A stretch of 64,000 nt of DNA, taken from the NCBI GenBank assembly GCA_022495995.1, contig JAFEMH010000524.1, positions 372,001-436,000 on the forward strand. Direction: 5' to 3'. Origin of the DNA: Adenophora triphylla var. japonica (Eukaryota; Streptophyta; Magnoliopsida; Asterales; Campanulaceae). A program made the translations under genes and the position numbers. The notes under the pieces were generated by a model. That model had not been told where the DNA came from and ran no database searches. It saw only the letters and a program-made list of their open reading frames with translations. Shown here piece after piece: positions 11,823 to 22,975 of the stretch; positions within the stretch are counted from its first letter, which is position 1, and each line of letters opens with the position of its first letter.

Positions 11823-14173
11823 TTAGCAACCCTTTACGACCCACACCTGTTTGACAGAAGGAGGTTTGCTCTTCCTGGCATTGGGTGTGAACCGCAAAAG
11901 GCATTCTGCAGCCTTGTGACCTAAACCATCACACACAGAACATTTATAAAAGCTACAAGCATCATGAGGTTTTACTAACTCCTTACTCTTCTTAGGAGTT
12001 TCATGCGGTTTGGGACAAGGAAGCGGTTTGGGAGGTGCGGTTCCAGCTAACATTCCAGCTGATATAAAGGGAACAGGCTTTAGTTTGACCACGTATTTCC
12101 TGGGAACGCTATTCTTGCTTTTGAAGGCAGGAGGAGCGGTCGAAGAAGAGACGCGGTCAGACCTAGAGTTAGCAGAACCGCCTTTTCCACCAGAAGCGGT
12201 TGGAGCAGGGCCATTTCCTCTTCAGGTGCTTCCACAAAATTCTTAGGTTTTAACACAGAATTCTTCCCATATTGCTTTCCTTTAGGGTAGACATAATTTA
12301 CTTGTCTTGCTTTACCCTTACCCTTAGCATGCTTCTCCTTGGGAATTTCTTTAGTTAGTTCTGGAAATTCCTCATCCTTTTCACTCGAGGATGCACACTT
12401 CTCCTCTTCCTCAGATCCAAACCCTAGACCATCCTTAGTTCCAGGAGGAACTTGGAAGTCCATGATTTTATCCTTGGTGGATTGAGACTTGAGCCACGAA
12501 TCAATAATCTTTTGGCGATCGTCGATTTGGGTTACCAAGTCATCATTCCTGAGTTGGAGTGCAGCAACCTTAGTTTCAAGGATGTGGTTCTGATCAGCAA
12601 GAGGAGACATACTTCTGATTTGGTCCTTAAGATTTGAAATTTCAGACCTCATCACGGCTTTTCTCCGTCTTGTACGCATTAAGTTCATCATGAGCTAAGC
12701 TTAAGGCTTTCTTAAGATTAGAGAATTGATGGATCACCATTTCACTTCCTTGAACATCCTTTCATGTTCCATGGGAGAAACCTCTTCCACCACCTTTTTC
12801 AAAATTTTCTTCTTTGGAATTGTTTTTGAAGGTGGAGCATTTGTAGGAGGAAAAATGGGACGTGAATACGAGCAATTTCCTATCTTAATGCTAGGAGTAA
12901 GTTTGATCTCATCATCCAATGTAAAATTTGGAAGTTTTGTAGAAACCTCTTTTTCTTCCATATCTTGCAACTCGACTGACTCGTAATCCGATTCATCTAA
13001 GCATCCGCAACTAAGCAGATTAACCTCTTCGGTTTCATCATCACTTCCATCATCGAATCTGTTTCAATCCAAGTTGCTAATTCCTTGGAATTCTCTTCCT
13101 CCTCAGCAACCATTCCCTTGCGACGAGAAAATTTCGCAGAGAGGTTTTCTTTTTCATGTATTCATATTTAGGCCGTGGACACTCGTATGCAAAGTGACCA
13201 GGTTTTCTACAATTGTAGCAAACTAGATCACTCTTTTTCTTTGTATCTCCAGCCTTAGAAAACGTTGCGGGAGGTTTGCCTTTTGAAAATGATTTTGTGA
13301 AAGGTTTTGAGGATTTTATAAATTTTTGGAATCTTTTCACAAACATGGCAAAATCATCATCATCCATCTCGATGAGTGATGAGGTTGATATGGAAGGATC
13401 GGCGGTTTGGTTGGATGTAGATGGTTTCTCCTCTTGTTCCACTACGGACATGGAAAGCGATTTGGTTTTTCCTTCAATCTCTTCAATATGATTTAATTTT
13501 AATTCATAGACTCTAAGATTGGCGTACAAGTTACTTAACGACCAAGTACCCAAAACTTTGGAGTCTTCTAAAGAGGTAGCCTTATTTACCCATTTAGAAC
13601 CTAAAGCGAGATAGGAAAGTCATATTGATTTCCTTATCGGTTAAAGTTTTGCCAAGAGATCTACAAGCATTAACTACCTCAACATATCGGTCGTAGGTTT
13701 GACGCAAGGTTTCGTTGGATTTTACATTGAAGTTGTTGTATGATCTTTCAACAAAGCATATAATTTGCTTTTCTTGCATTCGTCATCACCTTCGAGGTAG
13801 CTCTCAATGGCATCCCACATCTGCTTTGCGATTTTGAGGTACATCACTTTGTAGAGTTGATACGGGAGGGTTCCGTAAATGATGTGCCTAGCCTTGCCGT
13901 CCAAGGCAACCAATCTCTTCTCTTCATCCGACCACTCTTCTTTTGGCTTTTTGACCTCTGGAATTGTTGCACCGGTGGTTGCATCTCGTGTTGGCCTTCA
14001 TTGGAACTAACGGGCCATTGATCACGCATTCCACCAAAGATTTCATCTATAGTTTCCAAATGAATAAGCATTCGGCACTTCCAGATGTCAAAGTGGTCTT
14101 CGTCCAAGATTGGAATGTGTGAATAGTAAACAGTAGTTATTGTCTTTGTATTTGCCATATCGAATCGGCACAC
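11823..14173 (-). pseudogene. Sirevirus gag, with coiled-coil linker and two CCHC knuckles
   Basis: Starts near 14161 (MANTKTITT..) with the Copia gag pattern DEDHFDIWKCRMLIHLE, then continues in another frame through QLYKVMYLKIAKQMWDAIESY (about 13800). A first knuckle CX2CX4HX4C (CYNCRKPGHFAYEC) lies at about 13175-13220. A coiled-coil stretch (LADQNHILETKVAALQLRN) lies at 12540-12620, and a second knuckle (CSVCDGLGHKAAEC) at about 11900-11945. Frameshifts occur near 13900, 13760, 13590, 12970 and 12690. Gag forms the particle and packages RNA. AACCGC words sit in the Pro/Ser-rich linkers near 12000-12210 and 13402. Confidence 0.88.
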
Positions 14174-14214
14174 AAGCTGTTAAGCTTGAAAAACAGTGGT
14201 TTTAAAAAGTGTTA

Positions 14215-14226
14215 GCTCTGATACCA
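14215..14226 (-). promoter_or_regulatory. primer binding site, initiator tRNA-Met
   Basis: The minus strand reads TGGTATCAGAGC, the standard Copia primer site, two bases inside the 5' LTR. Confidence 0.95.
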
Positions 14227-14228
14227 CT

Positions 14229-15692
14229 TGTTGGTCCCAAAGGTGGCAACAAGGGTGAAAATACAGCTAGAGGGGGGGTGAATAGCTGTTACAAATTTTT
14301 CGCCCTCTTATAAAAACTAAACCTCTTGCTTACAAAATCCTCTTGCAGTTGATAATAGACTGCAAGTGATAGTGTAAAATGCACAGCGAAATTATAGAGT
14401 ATAAAGCGGTTTTAGAGGTGGTTTGTAAAATGCGGTTTTGATATGCGGTTTTGGGAAGTGCAGTTTTACAAACACGTGTGGTTTTGACTTTGTTAACTCC
14501 AAACACTTATTTCACAATAATGGATAACTATATAAAGATCAAACAGAGACAAAGATAAATAATTAGTAAGCACAAGAAATATAAATGCAGAAAGTAAGAA
14601 CACGCTATTTGGAGTGGTTCAATCGATAAACGATCTACGTCCACTACCAAGATGGTTAGTCTTGGATTTCTAAGAGAGATTTTATATTAAGTATTGTGAG
14701 ATTACAAAGTACAATAAAATCTTTACTATGAAGAACAAATCCAAAACTATAACCAGTGTATCTCAAATGTATAATCTATGTGATTAAACAAGTGAGGTGT
14801 GTGTGTGAGAACAAGATCAAGGCTCTTTAAATCTGTGAGATGTAGAGCACAATGATTCTTGAATGTGTTAAGGCTTGATTTCTGGGCTAGGAATATTTCT
14901 TGAAGGAAGAAGATGAAGATTCAAAGGATTGAATAATTTGGCGTAGCTTCAGCTTCTATGAACACAAAGACTTCTCAATTTTTCAAGCAATCTTCAAATG
15001 GTGAAGATTAGGGGTATTTATACCCAAGCATCAAGAAACTAGCCGTTGGATACACCATTGTAAGGACACTACTTGATGCAATCCTATTGGTCCACAAAGA
15101 ACCACTTTTGTCCTTTGGTACAAAGCCGCAGATAAAGCCGATCGAGGCTCACCGCAAGCAATGAGGTTAGGACACCTGTCACCTTTTCAAGATCCTTGCA
15201 GATCTTCTCTGACATTGAATCACGTGACAAGATTTGGTGGTTGACTTTTGATATTGCTGACGTGGATTCCAACGGATAAAAAGTGGTTCACTTCAAGTGG
15301 CCAATCATTGGATGCGGATGGTGAGATGCGGTTAGGGACATGCGGTTTTGCTACACCAGGAAGTTGCATGGATGCGGTTGCACAGGTGCGGTTCAAGGGC
15401 GTTTGCATGCGGTTGGTTCAATAGGCAGATTCAAGGTAGAACTACACTTGCGGTTTACAAGTGCGGTTTATAGGGCGGTTTTGAATACTGCTGGAACTGC
15501 AACTTTGCTTCCAATGAATCTTGTGCCAGTCTTCAAGCCTAAATTTAACCTATTCTATAAAATGGACTTAGCTAAAAAATTGAAGTCTAAGCTTCATTAC
15601 ATAGGGTCCTAAAGTCCTTAAAATAGACAGGAGGTTATGGTATCAATCGAATCTAATACAAAACAGGAGGGTTAAAACATGCATACCCAACA
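14229..15692 (-). repeat. 5' LTR of the Sirevirus
   Basis: 1464 bp, TGTTGG..CCAACA. The minus-strand TATAAATA is at 15015-15022. It has eleven intact GCGGTT words plus three sites that differ by one base from intact hexamers in the 3' LTR, so the pair is not freshly homogenised. Confidence 0.96.
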
Positions 15693-15730
15693 CTTAGATT
15701 TGTGTATATGCTTTGTTTTTGATTTGTATA

Positions 15731-16009
15731 CTCCCTCCGTCCCATTAATTAGTTCACCATTTTGGGTTTGGCACGCAAATTAAGGAAAATAGGAGAGAGG
15801 AGAAAGTGTTGTGAGTATAAAAGTAAAATAAGAGAGAGAATGAATGGAGGGAATAGTAAATTTGAAAAGTGTTGTGAGTGTAAAAGTAAAGTAGGAGAGA
15901 AAATTAGTGGGTGGAATAGTAAAGATTCTTTGTCATTTTAGAAAAGGTGAAGCTTTTAACGGGATACCCGTTTTGGCAAAAAGTGAAGTTATTAATGGGA
16001 CGGAGGGAG
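15731..16009. mobile_element. Stowaway MITE
   Basis: Starts CTCCCTCCGTCCC and ends GGGACGGAGGGAG, with TA duplicated on both sides (15729-15730, 16010-16011). The interior is non-coding, with AGGAGAGA-type words. The copy at 25737-26014 belongs to the same family, inverted. Confidence 0.93.
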
Positions 16010-16255
16010 TATATTATAATTATTAGGATTTTCTTGAATATTAGTGTTGTTATTGAACCCAATTGTTGATATATTTGAACTCAATTGTTGGTATATTTGA
16101 ACTCAATTATCGTATATTTGAAATTTTGGGATTTTGAAATCAATTGTTAGTATTTTGTTATTTCATTTAGAAGTATTTGCTATTGATGTTTGAAAGTCTC
16201 TATGTTTATATATGTATTTATTTGATATTAAAATTGGATTTTTTTATTGAAACAG

Positions 16256-16812
16256 ATGGATAATTTCGTTGATCTTGTGCCTATCGATAACTCTGTTTTG
16301 ACTGAACATGAGGGCCACATAACTCGTTTTATTTGGGCTGAACAACATATTGCTAGTCCGCTTTCATTCGCTGTGACGCCACATTGTCGGATACACTAGC
16401 GCTGACGATATTGTCGAGATTAGCCGAGTGTTGCTTTAGTGGTGTTCATTATATAGGGAGAATTCAATACGATTATGGGTTGCTGGAGGCATTGATTGAG
16501 AGATGGCTTCCGGAGACCCATTCATTTCACCTACCGGTTGGTGAGATTACTATTACCCTAGAGGATATCGGCATGATTTTCGGGTTGCCATTTGATGGGG
16601 ATGCTGTTAATGATGCTGACATCCCACCACTTCTAGACTGGCGGGTGGTATGTCACGATTTGTTAGGGATTGTCCCATATTCCGGAGATATGAATGGAAT
16701 TAGTCTAAAGCTCAGGTGGATTACGAGTCAGTTTCCACATTTCTATGACCTCACTGATAATTTACGTACGGGCATATATCATGCTAGCCTTGGGTTCTAC
16801 GGTGATGCCTGA
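16256..16812 (+). pseudogene. plant mobile domain (PMD) protein fragment
   Basis: An ATG directly follows a splice-acceptor-like TTTTATTGAAACAG and opens 47 codons (MDNFVDLVPIDNS..) ending at a TAG at 16397. A one-base shift restores a frame that reads on to 16812. That part contains ALIERWLPETHSFHLPVGEI, TLEDIGMIFGLPFDGD and a LLG..RWI segment, the pattern of the PMD (aminotransferase-like) family found in MAIN-like genes and in transposons. About 180 residues are present against 400 or more in full proteins. The Sirevirus insertion 560 bp upstream separates it from its former 5' region. Broken. Confidence 0.75.
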
Positions 16813-16829
16813 TCGTACGAACAACAAAG

Positions 16830-17880
16830 TCATATTCAAATAATAACTTCAACCTTTACATCTGAATCGGCATTAATAACACTAATTACTTGCCGACCAA
16901 TAAACTTCGCATCTAGGTTAGGGTGATCTCGACTTTCTCCAGAATATAAGCAGCAATGAGGAGCCTTATATTTGGTCACTTCCCAATAGCCAAACTTTCT
17001 ACTACTCACACGAACATAAAAATTGCATGAAAATTTTTTTAATAGACATTCAATTACCCATGTGTGAGTTGTGTCTTTCTTACCCTGAGCCGGCTATTGG
17101 TGCGAATATGGTTTTATATCAAATTGCGCATCATTTTTGCTATAAAAGTGTATCCCTTTAGCAATTTCATGTTTCTCCGGATCTCAAACTGAAAAACTAG
17201 GTGCATTATGTTAATCAATGAAGCCTTCTTCTTGTCGAGGAGAACAACCAATATCACTATAAAAAGGATAATCTGCTCTCTCATACCTTCGATTTTCCGA
17301 CGCTTCATAATGAACCAAATGTGTTTTCACGTCATCATCAATCGGCCCATTATCACCCTCTCCCAAATCGACATCAGAATCAATACTACCCTCATGATAT
17401 TCATCATCATCGTCTAGCATTGCATCTACATCAGTGTCTTCTTCTTCTTCTTTATAATCTACATCATCTTCAGAATTATCGTCATTAACAGGATCATTTT
17501 GGCATGTCTCATTATCATAATTTGGTGTTTGGGTTGATACAAGTGTTTGTGTACTTGGACCAACCTCTGCATCAAGGTTACAACTTGGTGAATACCCATA
17601 AATGGTCTCTATGTGCAGTGTTTCAAACTCTTGATAATGTTGATTTTCAATCAATTTTACAACCACAAACAGCTGCGAATTACTAATCCCTCCAAATTTA
17701 GCTAAATAATCGAACATTATATTCATACACGCATCATCTTCAATACGAAAAGGAAAGTACTCACCAATCACGCTATCAAAAGTATGAGGACATCTATAAA
17801 TGACTTCCAAATCATATTGTGACCGATATAAGCCCGTCTTTTTATATAATTCATCAATCAACTCATTGTATCTCAATCGA
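16830..17880 (-). pseudogene. MULE (Mutator-like) transposase, N-terminal part, degenerate
   Basis: Minus-strand codons from 17876 to 17211 encode a PB1-like start (GLYRSQYDLEVIYRCPHTFD), a variable part, then a very acidic tract (DEDVD.., EEEEDTDVDAMLDDDDEYHE), as in MuDR-type transposases. Beyond a stop at 17211 the homology continues through broken frames: KHEIAKGIHFYSKNDA, then a zinc-finger/DNA-binding-like region (WEVTKYKAPHCC) to about 16850. The DDE core is missing. It lies tail to tail with the PMD fragment; PMD and MULE sequences are often associated in plants. Confidence 0.7.
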
Positions 17881-18292
17881 CAATTAGCCCTAATTGTACA
17901 TTTTGTTCCTTTTTGAAAATGATGACCGTCAAATGGTTGTTTATCAGCACCTTCTCAATAGTACATGAAAATGATTGAACCCCCGTTCATCTTTAACTTT
18001 ACATTACAAAATCATAGTGTTAAACCTAAATAACAAAACTATAACATGTATATCTATAATATACTAAAACACAGTTAAAAACTTAAATTTTATATCTAAA
18101 TACAAGTGAAAAACAATGATTAAAATGATGTTAATTTAAGTTTATTCTTGATATTCAACGATTTTGACGAAATTAAATGATGTGAATATTTGAGTTTTTT
18201 TTTTTTTTTTTTTTTGAATGTAAGTATGAAGGGATATGAGAATGGGAATGGATCTGGATCTGAAAATCTTATCCTCTGTAAAACGGCTTTTC
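17881..18292. other. AT-rich spacer, no gene
   Basis: Nothing is recognisable apart from a poly-T tract at about 18195-18215. Confidence 0.6.
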
Positions 18293-18486
18293 TAAACTCG
18301 CTACACCATGTAGCGAGTTCACTGTTGTACGCGTGAACTCGATACACGGTGTAGCGAGTTATGCTTTGTTAATCACAGTTGATTATTCAAACGCTTAAAC
18401 CTAATTTAGCCAAACTCTCTATACGGTGTAGCGAGTTTCAACGGTCAAACGTTGAACTCGCTACACCATGTACCATGTAACGAATT
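18293..18486. repeat. cluster of palindromic AACTCGCTACAC / GTGTAGCGAGTT words
   Basis: Several copies of AACTCGCTACACCATG or its complement ATACACGGTGTAGCGAGTT occur within 190 bp. At 18295-18321 two copies face each other to make a near-perfect palindrome. A further copy (18454-18475) ends in a short ACCATGT duplication. It lies between the MULE remnant and the UPF0496 promoter and may be a transposon terminus or binding-site array. Confidence 0.75.
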
Positions 18487-18875
18487 CCAAAAATATGATA
18501 ATTTTGAAAAATAATTTTAAACGTGAATTATTTTGAAATTTAATATTTTTAAAATAAAATTATTTGAGAAAAAATCAATGAATCAAGTCCATTGGACTTA
18601 CCTCGCACACATAGAGAGGTTTACACGAAGAGAAGAGGGCAGAGCAGCTAAAAACGAAATAAAGAAAACCAAACGTGTTAACGACGTTAGCGTGTAACAG
18701 TAAAAATATGAAAGAAAAAAAAGTCCCGCAACTTAACTAACCCCTTTTAGACTCCCCGCCCGAATTCACGGCCGTGTTTTATTTATTTATTTATTTATTT
18801 ATATATTTTCCAACATATATCCAGCTTGAAAATTCTTTCCTTTTTTCCTCTTACATTAATTAATTAATTAAAATC

Positions 18876-18884
18876 TATATATAA
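18876..18884 (+). promoter_or_regulatory. TATA box of the UPF0496 gene
   Basis: TATATATAA about 80 bp before the start codon, followed by an AC/CT-rich leader with CTTTCTCTTCATC. Confidence 0.6.
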
Positions 18885-18962
18885 CACCCAACACTGCTTT
18901 CCTCAATCACTTTCTCTTCATCAAAACCTTTCAAACATCATAAATTTAATCTTCTAGAAATA

Positions 18963-20318
18963 ATGCCCTCAGGTAAGTTCCCACACCTCTTTCTTTCTCT
19001 CTCTCTCTCTCTCCTCATCTTGATGATGAAATATAATTACGATCATCGACCTGTCTCAAAATGAATAACCAAAATAAATTTGAAGTAATTGATTTGATAA
19101 TAAAGTGGGTTAGTTTTGAGTGAATTTAATTAGCTTGCTGCTCAATTGATTTAGTAAATAATATTTTTTTTTCTGGTATTTTCAGGAAACTATGATAAAG
19201 ATCTTGAAAGTGGAAGTAGTTCAAGCAACATGTCGTCTAACGTGAATGAGGAGTATAAGGAAACGTTTAGGACAAAGTCATACGTAGAAATCTTCAACAA
19301 GGTACAAAACCACCTCGGAATCAGTAAAGATCACGACAACGATGAAGATCATGTGGACCCATCTTCTTCTTCCTCGTCGTCGACTTCTGTATCTATTCAT
19401 TTCAATGGCGCCCTTCTAGACCAAAGGCCGCGACAACAAGAAACCCTAGTAGTTGACATGATCAATGCTGAAAACTACCATCCTCTAGTGATGGATTATT
19501 TCAAAGTTGGTTTTGAAGCCTGCAAAATATGTGAACAACTACTTCAAATAGTCCTTCAAACGCGAGAAAACCATTGTATAATCAAAAGGGTTATCAAGAT
19601 AGGCAAAAGTGTTCATGATTGTAATGATATCGATTACAGAAACCGAAGCGACGTTAAAGTGATAGTGGAAGAGCTTGCTTTGTATTCACTACTCAAGAAC
19701 CCTTTATCAAGTTTTAGCCGCGTGAGGTTTAATAACACACAAGATGGCCACGATCTTCTATTCAAGAAATTGAAATCAAAGTACGGGAGAACACGAAGAA
19801 GAATGAAAATTGTTCAATGTTTCAAGAAATTTTTAGGGTTTACCCTCGTGGTTTCTTGCACTGCATTAACGACGGCCATGTTGATTCTTGCTTTCCATAG
19901 CTTGGTGGGAATAATGGCATCCCCGGCATTGGTAGGATGTTGTTTGGGGTTGATCAAGAAGCGTAAGAAGATGGCTAGGAAGGTTTTGAAGACCGGTGAG
20001 CTCGAGCGGCTTGGTACGCAACTTGATGTTGCGGCTAGAGGGGTTTATACATTGATAAATGATTTTGATACGATGAGTCGGCTTATATGGAGATTATATG
20101 ATGAGATTGAACGTGGAAAGGGGATTGCTGATATGTATGTTAGGAATGACAAGGGTGAGGTGATGAAGGAGGTTGTGAGGGAGTTTGAGAGCCATGAAAG
20201 TTGCTTTGTGGAGATGTTGAAAGAGTTTGAGGAGCATATTTACTTGTGTTTACTCAATGTCAATAGATCAAGAAGGCAACTAGTGGAAGAAATGATAGTT
20301 GATTCATTCACCAAGTGA
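18963..20318 (+). CDS. UPF0496 (DUF677, At14a-like) protein, two exons
   Basis: Exon 1 is 18963-18972 (ATGCCCTCAG) with donor GTAAGT. Exon 2 is 19186-20318 after TTTTCAG. Together they code for 380 residues. The N-terminal part has EEYKETFRTKSYVEIF, typical of UPF0496. Two adjacent hydrophobic segments (about residues 220-260) form a hairpin-like membrane anchor, followed by KKRKKMARK, and the C-terminal half is helical. Family members include Arabidopsis At14a, a membrane protein linked to wall-plasma membrane-cytoskeleton adhesion; the function of most members is unknown. Starting at the Met at 19230 would omit 18 residues and ignore the good splice sites. The gene converges on Abitram, whose stop is 390 bp away. 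The family call is strong; any specific role is inference. Confidence 0.88.
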
Positions 20319-20494
20319 AAAGAACACTTGATCAAGGCGGAAGGCGAAGAATTGGATTGTGAGCGGCCATAGAAAAAACGAACTTCGTTTTAAAATAAGT
20401 GTCGTGTTTGTTCTTGCTCCCAGAGTTGTAAAACTTGCGGGATGAAACTGAAATTTGTAAAAGAGATTCTTTTATTGTATAAAATTTTTCATTC

Positions 20495-20500
20495 AATAAA
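20495..20500 (+). terminator. candidate poly(A) signal of the UPF0496 gene
   Basis: AATAAA 177 bp after the stop codon, in an AT-rich context. Confidence 0.45.
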
Positions 20501-20708
20501 ATTCAACGCGAGTATATTTATGACCACAAAATCGATTTATCAATTTATATCTCATCCGTCCTGCTGCTCCCAACCGGGGCCCAGTACCAACTCCTTACGA
20601 CAAATACAAGCTCCGGTACATGACCAGAAGACGGAGAGAGACTTCAGTTGTAGGCTTAAGTTACTTACCCGGGGAAAAGACCAAAAGATTGGAAGCCTTT
20701 TGAATATG

Positions 20709-22927
20709 CTAGTGAATGTCTCTTAACTTTTTGTACTCTTCAAAGTTGACTAAGGAAGCCTTAGCCTTGAGCCAATCTGCTGGCCTTGGCATTATAATTG
20801 CAATGTATCCTTCCCTATCAGCCTGTAAATCAGACCCGAATAAGGCAAATCATCAGGGATCTAACTGGGAGCAGTATGTATACTGGTAAGGATGGCAGTG
20901 AGTTAACTCAAAATACGTGTTTCCAGTGGTGAAGCAAGAAATTTAGTGAAAGGGAAAGGGGGTTGAAATTATGATAAAGTGTATTTTTTCCTAAATTTAA
21001 GGGGTCAAAATTGCAAAAATTAATATTTTTAATGATAAATATGTCATTATCTAAATTTAAAAGGGTTAAAATGACATAACTCCATAATCAAGGGGTTCGG
21101 ATGACCCCCATTAACATCGCCACTGCGTGTTTCAATGAAAGTATGAAACTCATTATTTTCTCCGGAAATAATCTTCTCAAAGATGATTAGGTTTCATAAA
21201 AGCTCTAGGTGACTACTTGTAACTTGAAATATGTGAATAAATTGAAGGGCAAGCAGACGAGTGATTATTTAAAAGTCGTAAGTCAAAATGTCTGCTGTTG
21301 AGTTATGTCCACTCTAATGTTTTACCAAAGGAAATAAAGCTAAAGCCTGTGACAAACTGTAGGATTAACAATTCTACTTCGACATAAGGACCCATACTAT
21401 CCACCTCACAGACTTGCATATAGGAAAATGATAGATTTGTTAAAGGGGAATTTGGCAACTTTCTTGAAAATAGACACTCATCTAGGGACAAACTTTTTAC
21501 GAAATGAACACTTATTTAGGAATGAAGGGTATCTTAAGAAATGCTTATAAATGTTTTCCTGAGGATAAGAATATAGTACCGATGAGTTAAGTAATCCAGG
21601 CTGCTTGGTCAACCTTTCATTGACTTCCAACAGAGACCCTTTTACACAGCATCTGTCAAAAGCAACTCACCCCATCAACTTTAGACATTGATAGAAGCTA
21701 CAATGAAAAATAAGACGACCTTAATGTGTGTGTGCATGCTTGTCTAGGGGGAGGGGGAGAGAGAATCAAGTCCAACCTCACAATATAAAAAGTGTCATCA
21801 TTGGTGCACACTTTACACAAAGCAGTATTTGACTCAAAATGTTGCGCATTCTGCATAAGAATATATGTTGAAGTAAGGTTTCATACTGAGTAGAAACATA
21901 ACCAAGGAATATGCTGAAATTGCTGATTAGTGTCGATGTAATCCTAGCCCATGATTAGAGTGAAAAGTATATTAAATATTGCACTACTGCCACTGATTGC
22001 AGATAAAAAAAATTAAAAAATCAAGAATCAAGTAGATACAAAACCATAAATGGTTACGAGAAGGCAATATGACTGAGGATTAGGATGGCTGTTAAGGATC
22101 ACATCCAGAGTTGGTCCTTTAACAAGCTCTATTTTATACAAAAAACAACAACAACAAAAACAAAGCCTTAGTCCCAAAATAATTTGGAGCCGGCTAACAT
22201 GAATCCTCTCACATGTGTCATCGTGGAAAAAAAAAAGATGAAAAAAGGCAAATTAAAAGAAGAAATAGGAATAAATTTTAGAAAAGGAACAAGCTCTATA
22301 TTATACTTCAACAAATTTAGATACAATGTTACCCTCTTCCTTAGTCCCTCACTTGTAACTAGGACTCCCTTGGATTTCATTTGTGATCTATTTTCATGAC
22401 AACAAAGTGGAAACTCAGTTCTCATTCTTAAATTTTGGAAATGTGTGAGGATTTTTATTCCCATGCTTTATATACAACTCGATGTCAAGATTATGAGACA
22501 CTTGTACAAGATGGGAACTTCAGCATATAAACAAAGAGATGGTTCTCCTTTCTTCAGATCCTCTTCCAGTGTAGAAGAAGATACTATATGCAAGGTACAC
22601 AAACTAACAACGGAAATGAAGAGAACATACGCTCTCCAAGGTCATCACATATTGCGAAACTTTCAGAGGTATTAGTTTTTCATTACGTAGCAGCTGTATC
22701 AGCATATGAGACACTTGATTTTTTATTTTTTATTTTTTATTTTTTTATTTTTATTTTTTATTTTTTATTTTTTATTTTTATTTATTTATTTGTTGTTGTT
22801 GTTGTTGTATTTATTTATTTATTTTTTGATTTTTTGATTTTTTTTATTTTGATTTGTATGTTTATTTATTTATTTATTTATTTGTTTATTTATTTATTTA
22901 TTTATTTATTTTTATTTTATTTTTATT

Positions 22928-22975
<48 letters not shown>

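Larger units (their letters stand above)
1695..15692 (-). mobile_element. Sirevirus (SIRE/Maximus-type Copia LTR retrotransposon), complete but mutated
   Basis: A 14.0-kb element bounded by TGTTGG..CCAACA LTRs, with the perfect 5-bp target duplication CTTAG at 1690-1694 and 15693-15697. It reads right to left: 5' LTR, tRNA-iMet primer site, gag with a coiled-coil linker and two CCHC knuckles, protease/pre-integrase, integrase, RT, RNase H, a long extra gene, polypurine tract, 3' LTR. The RT segment has the Sirevirus-type block GMIGSLLYLTASRPDIMFS, and the LTRs of about 1.47 kb fit that lineage. Gag and pol carry several frameshifts and at least one in-frame stop, so this copy is not autonomous as written. 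Its GCGGTT content is described under findings. Confidence 0.96.

Noticed and set aside
20442..20726. 94-codon + strand frame between UPF0496 and Abitram
   Set aside because: It overlaps the last Abitram exon in antisense and consists of 3' untranslated DNA of the two convergent genes.
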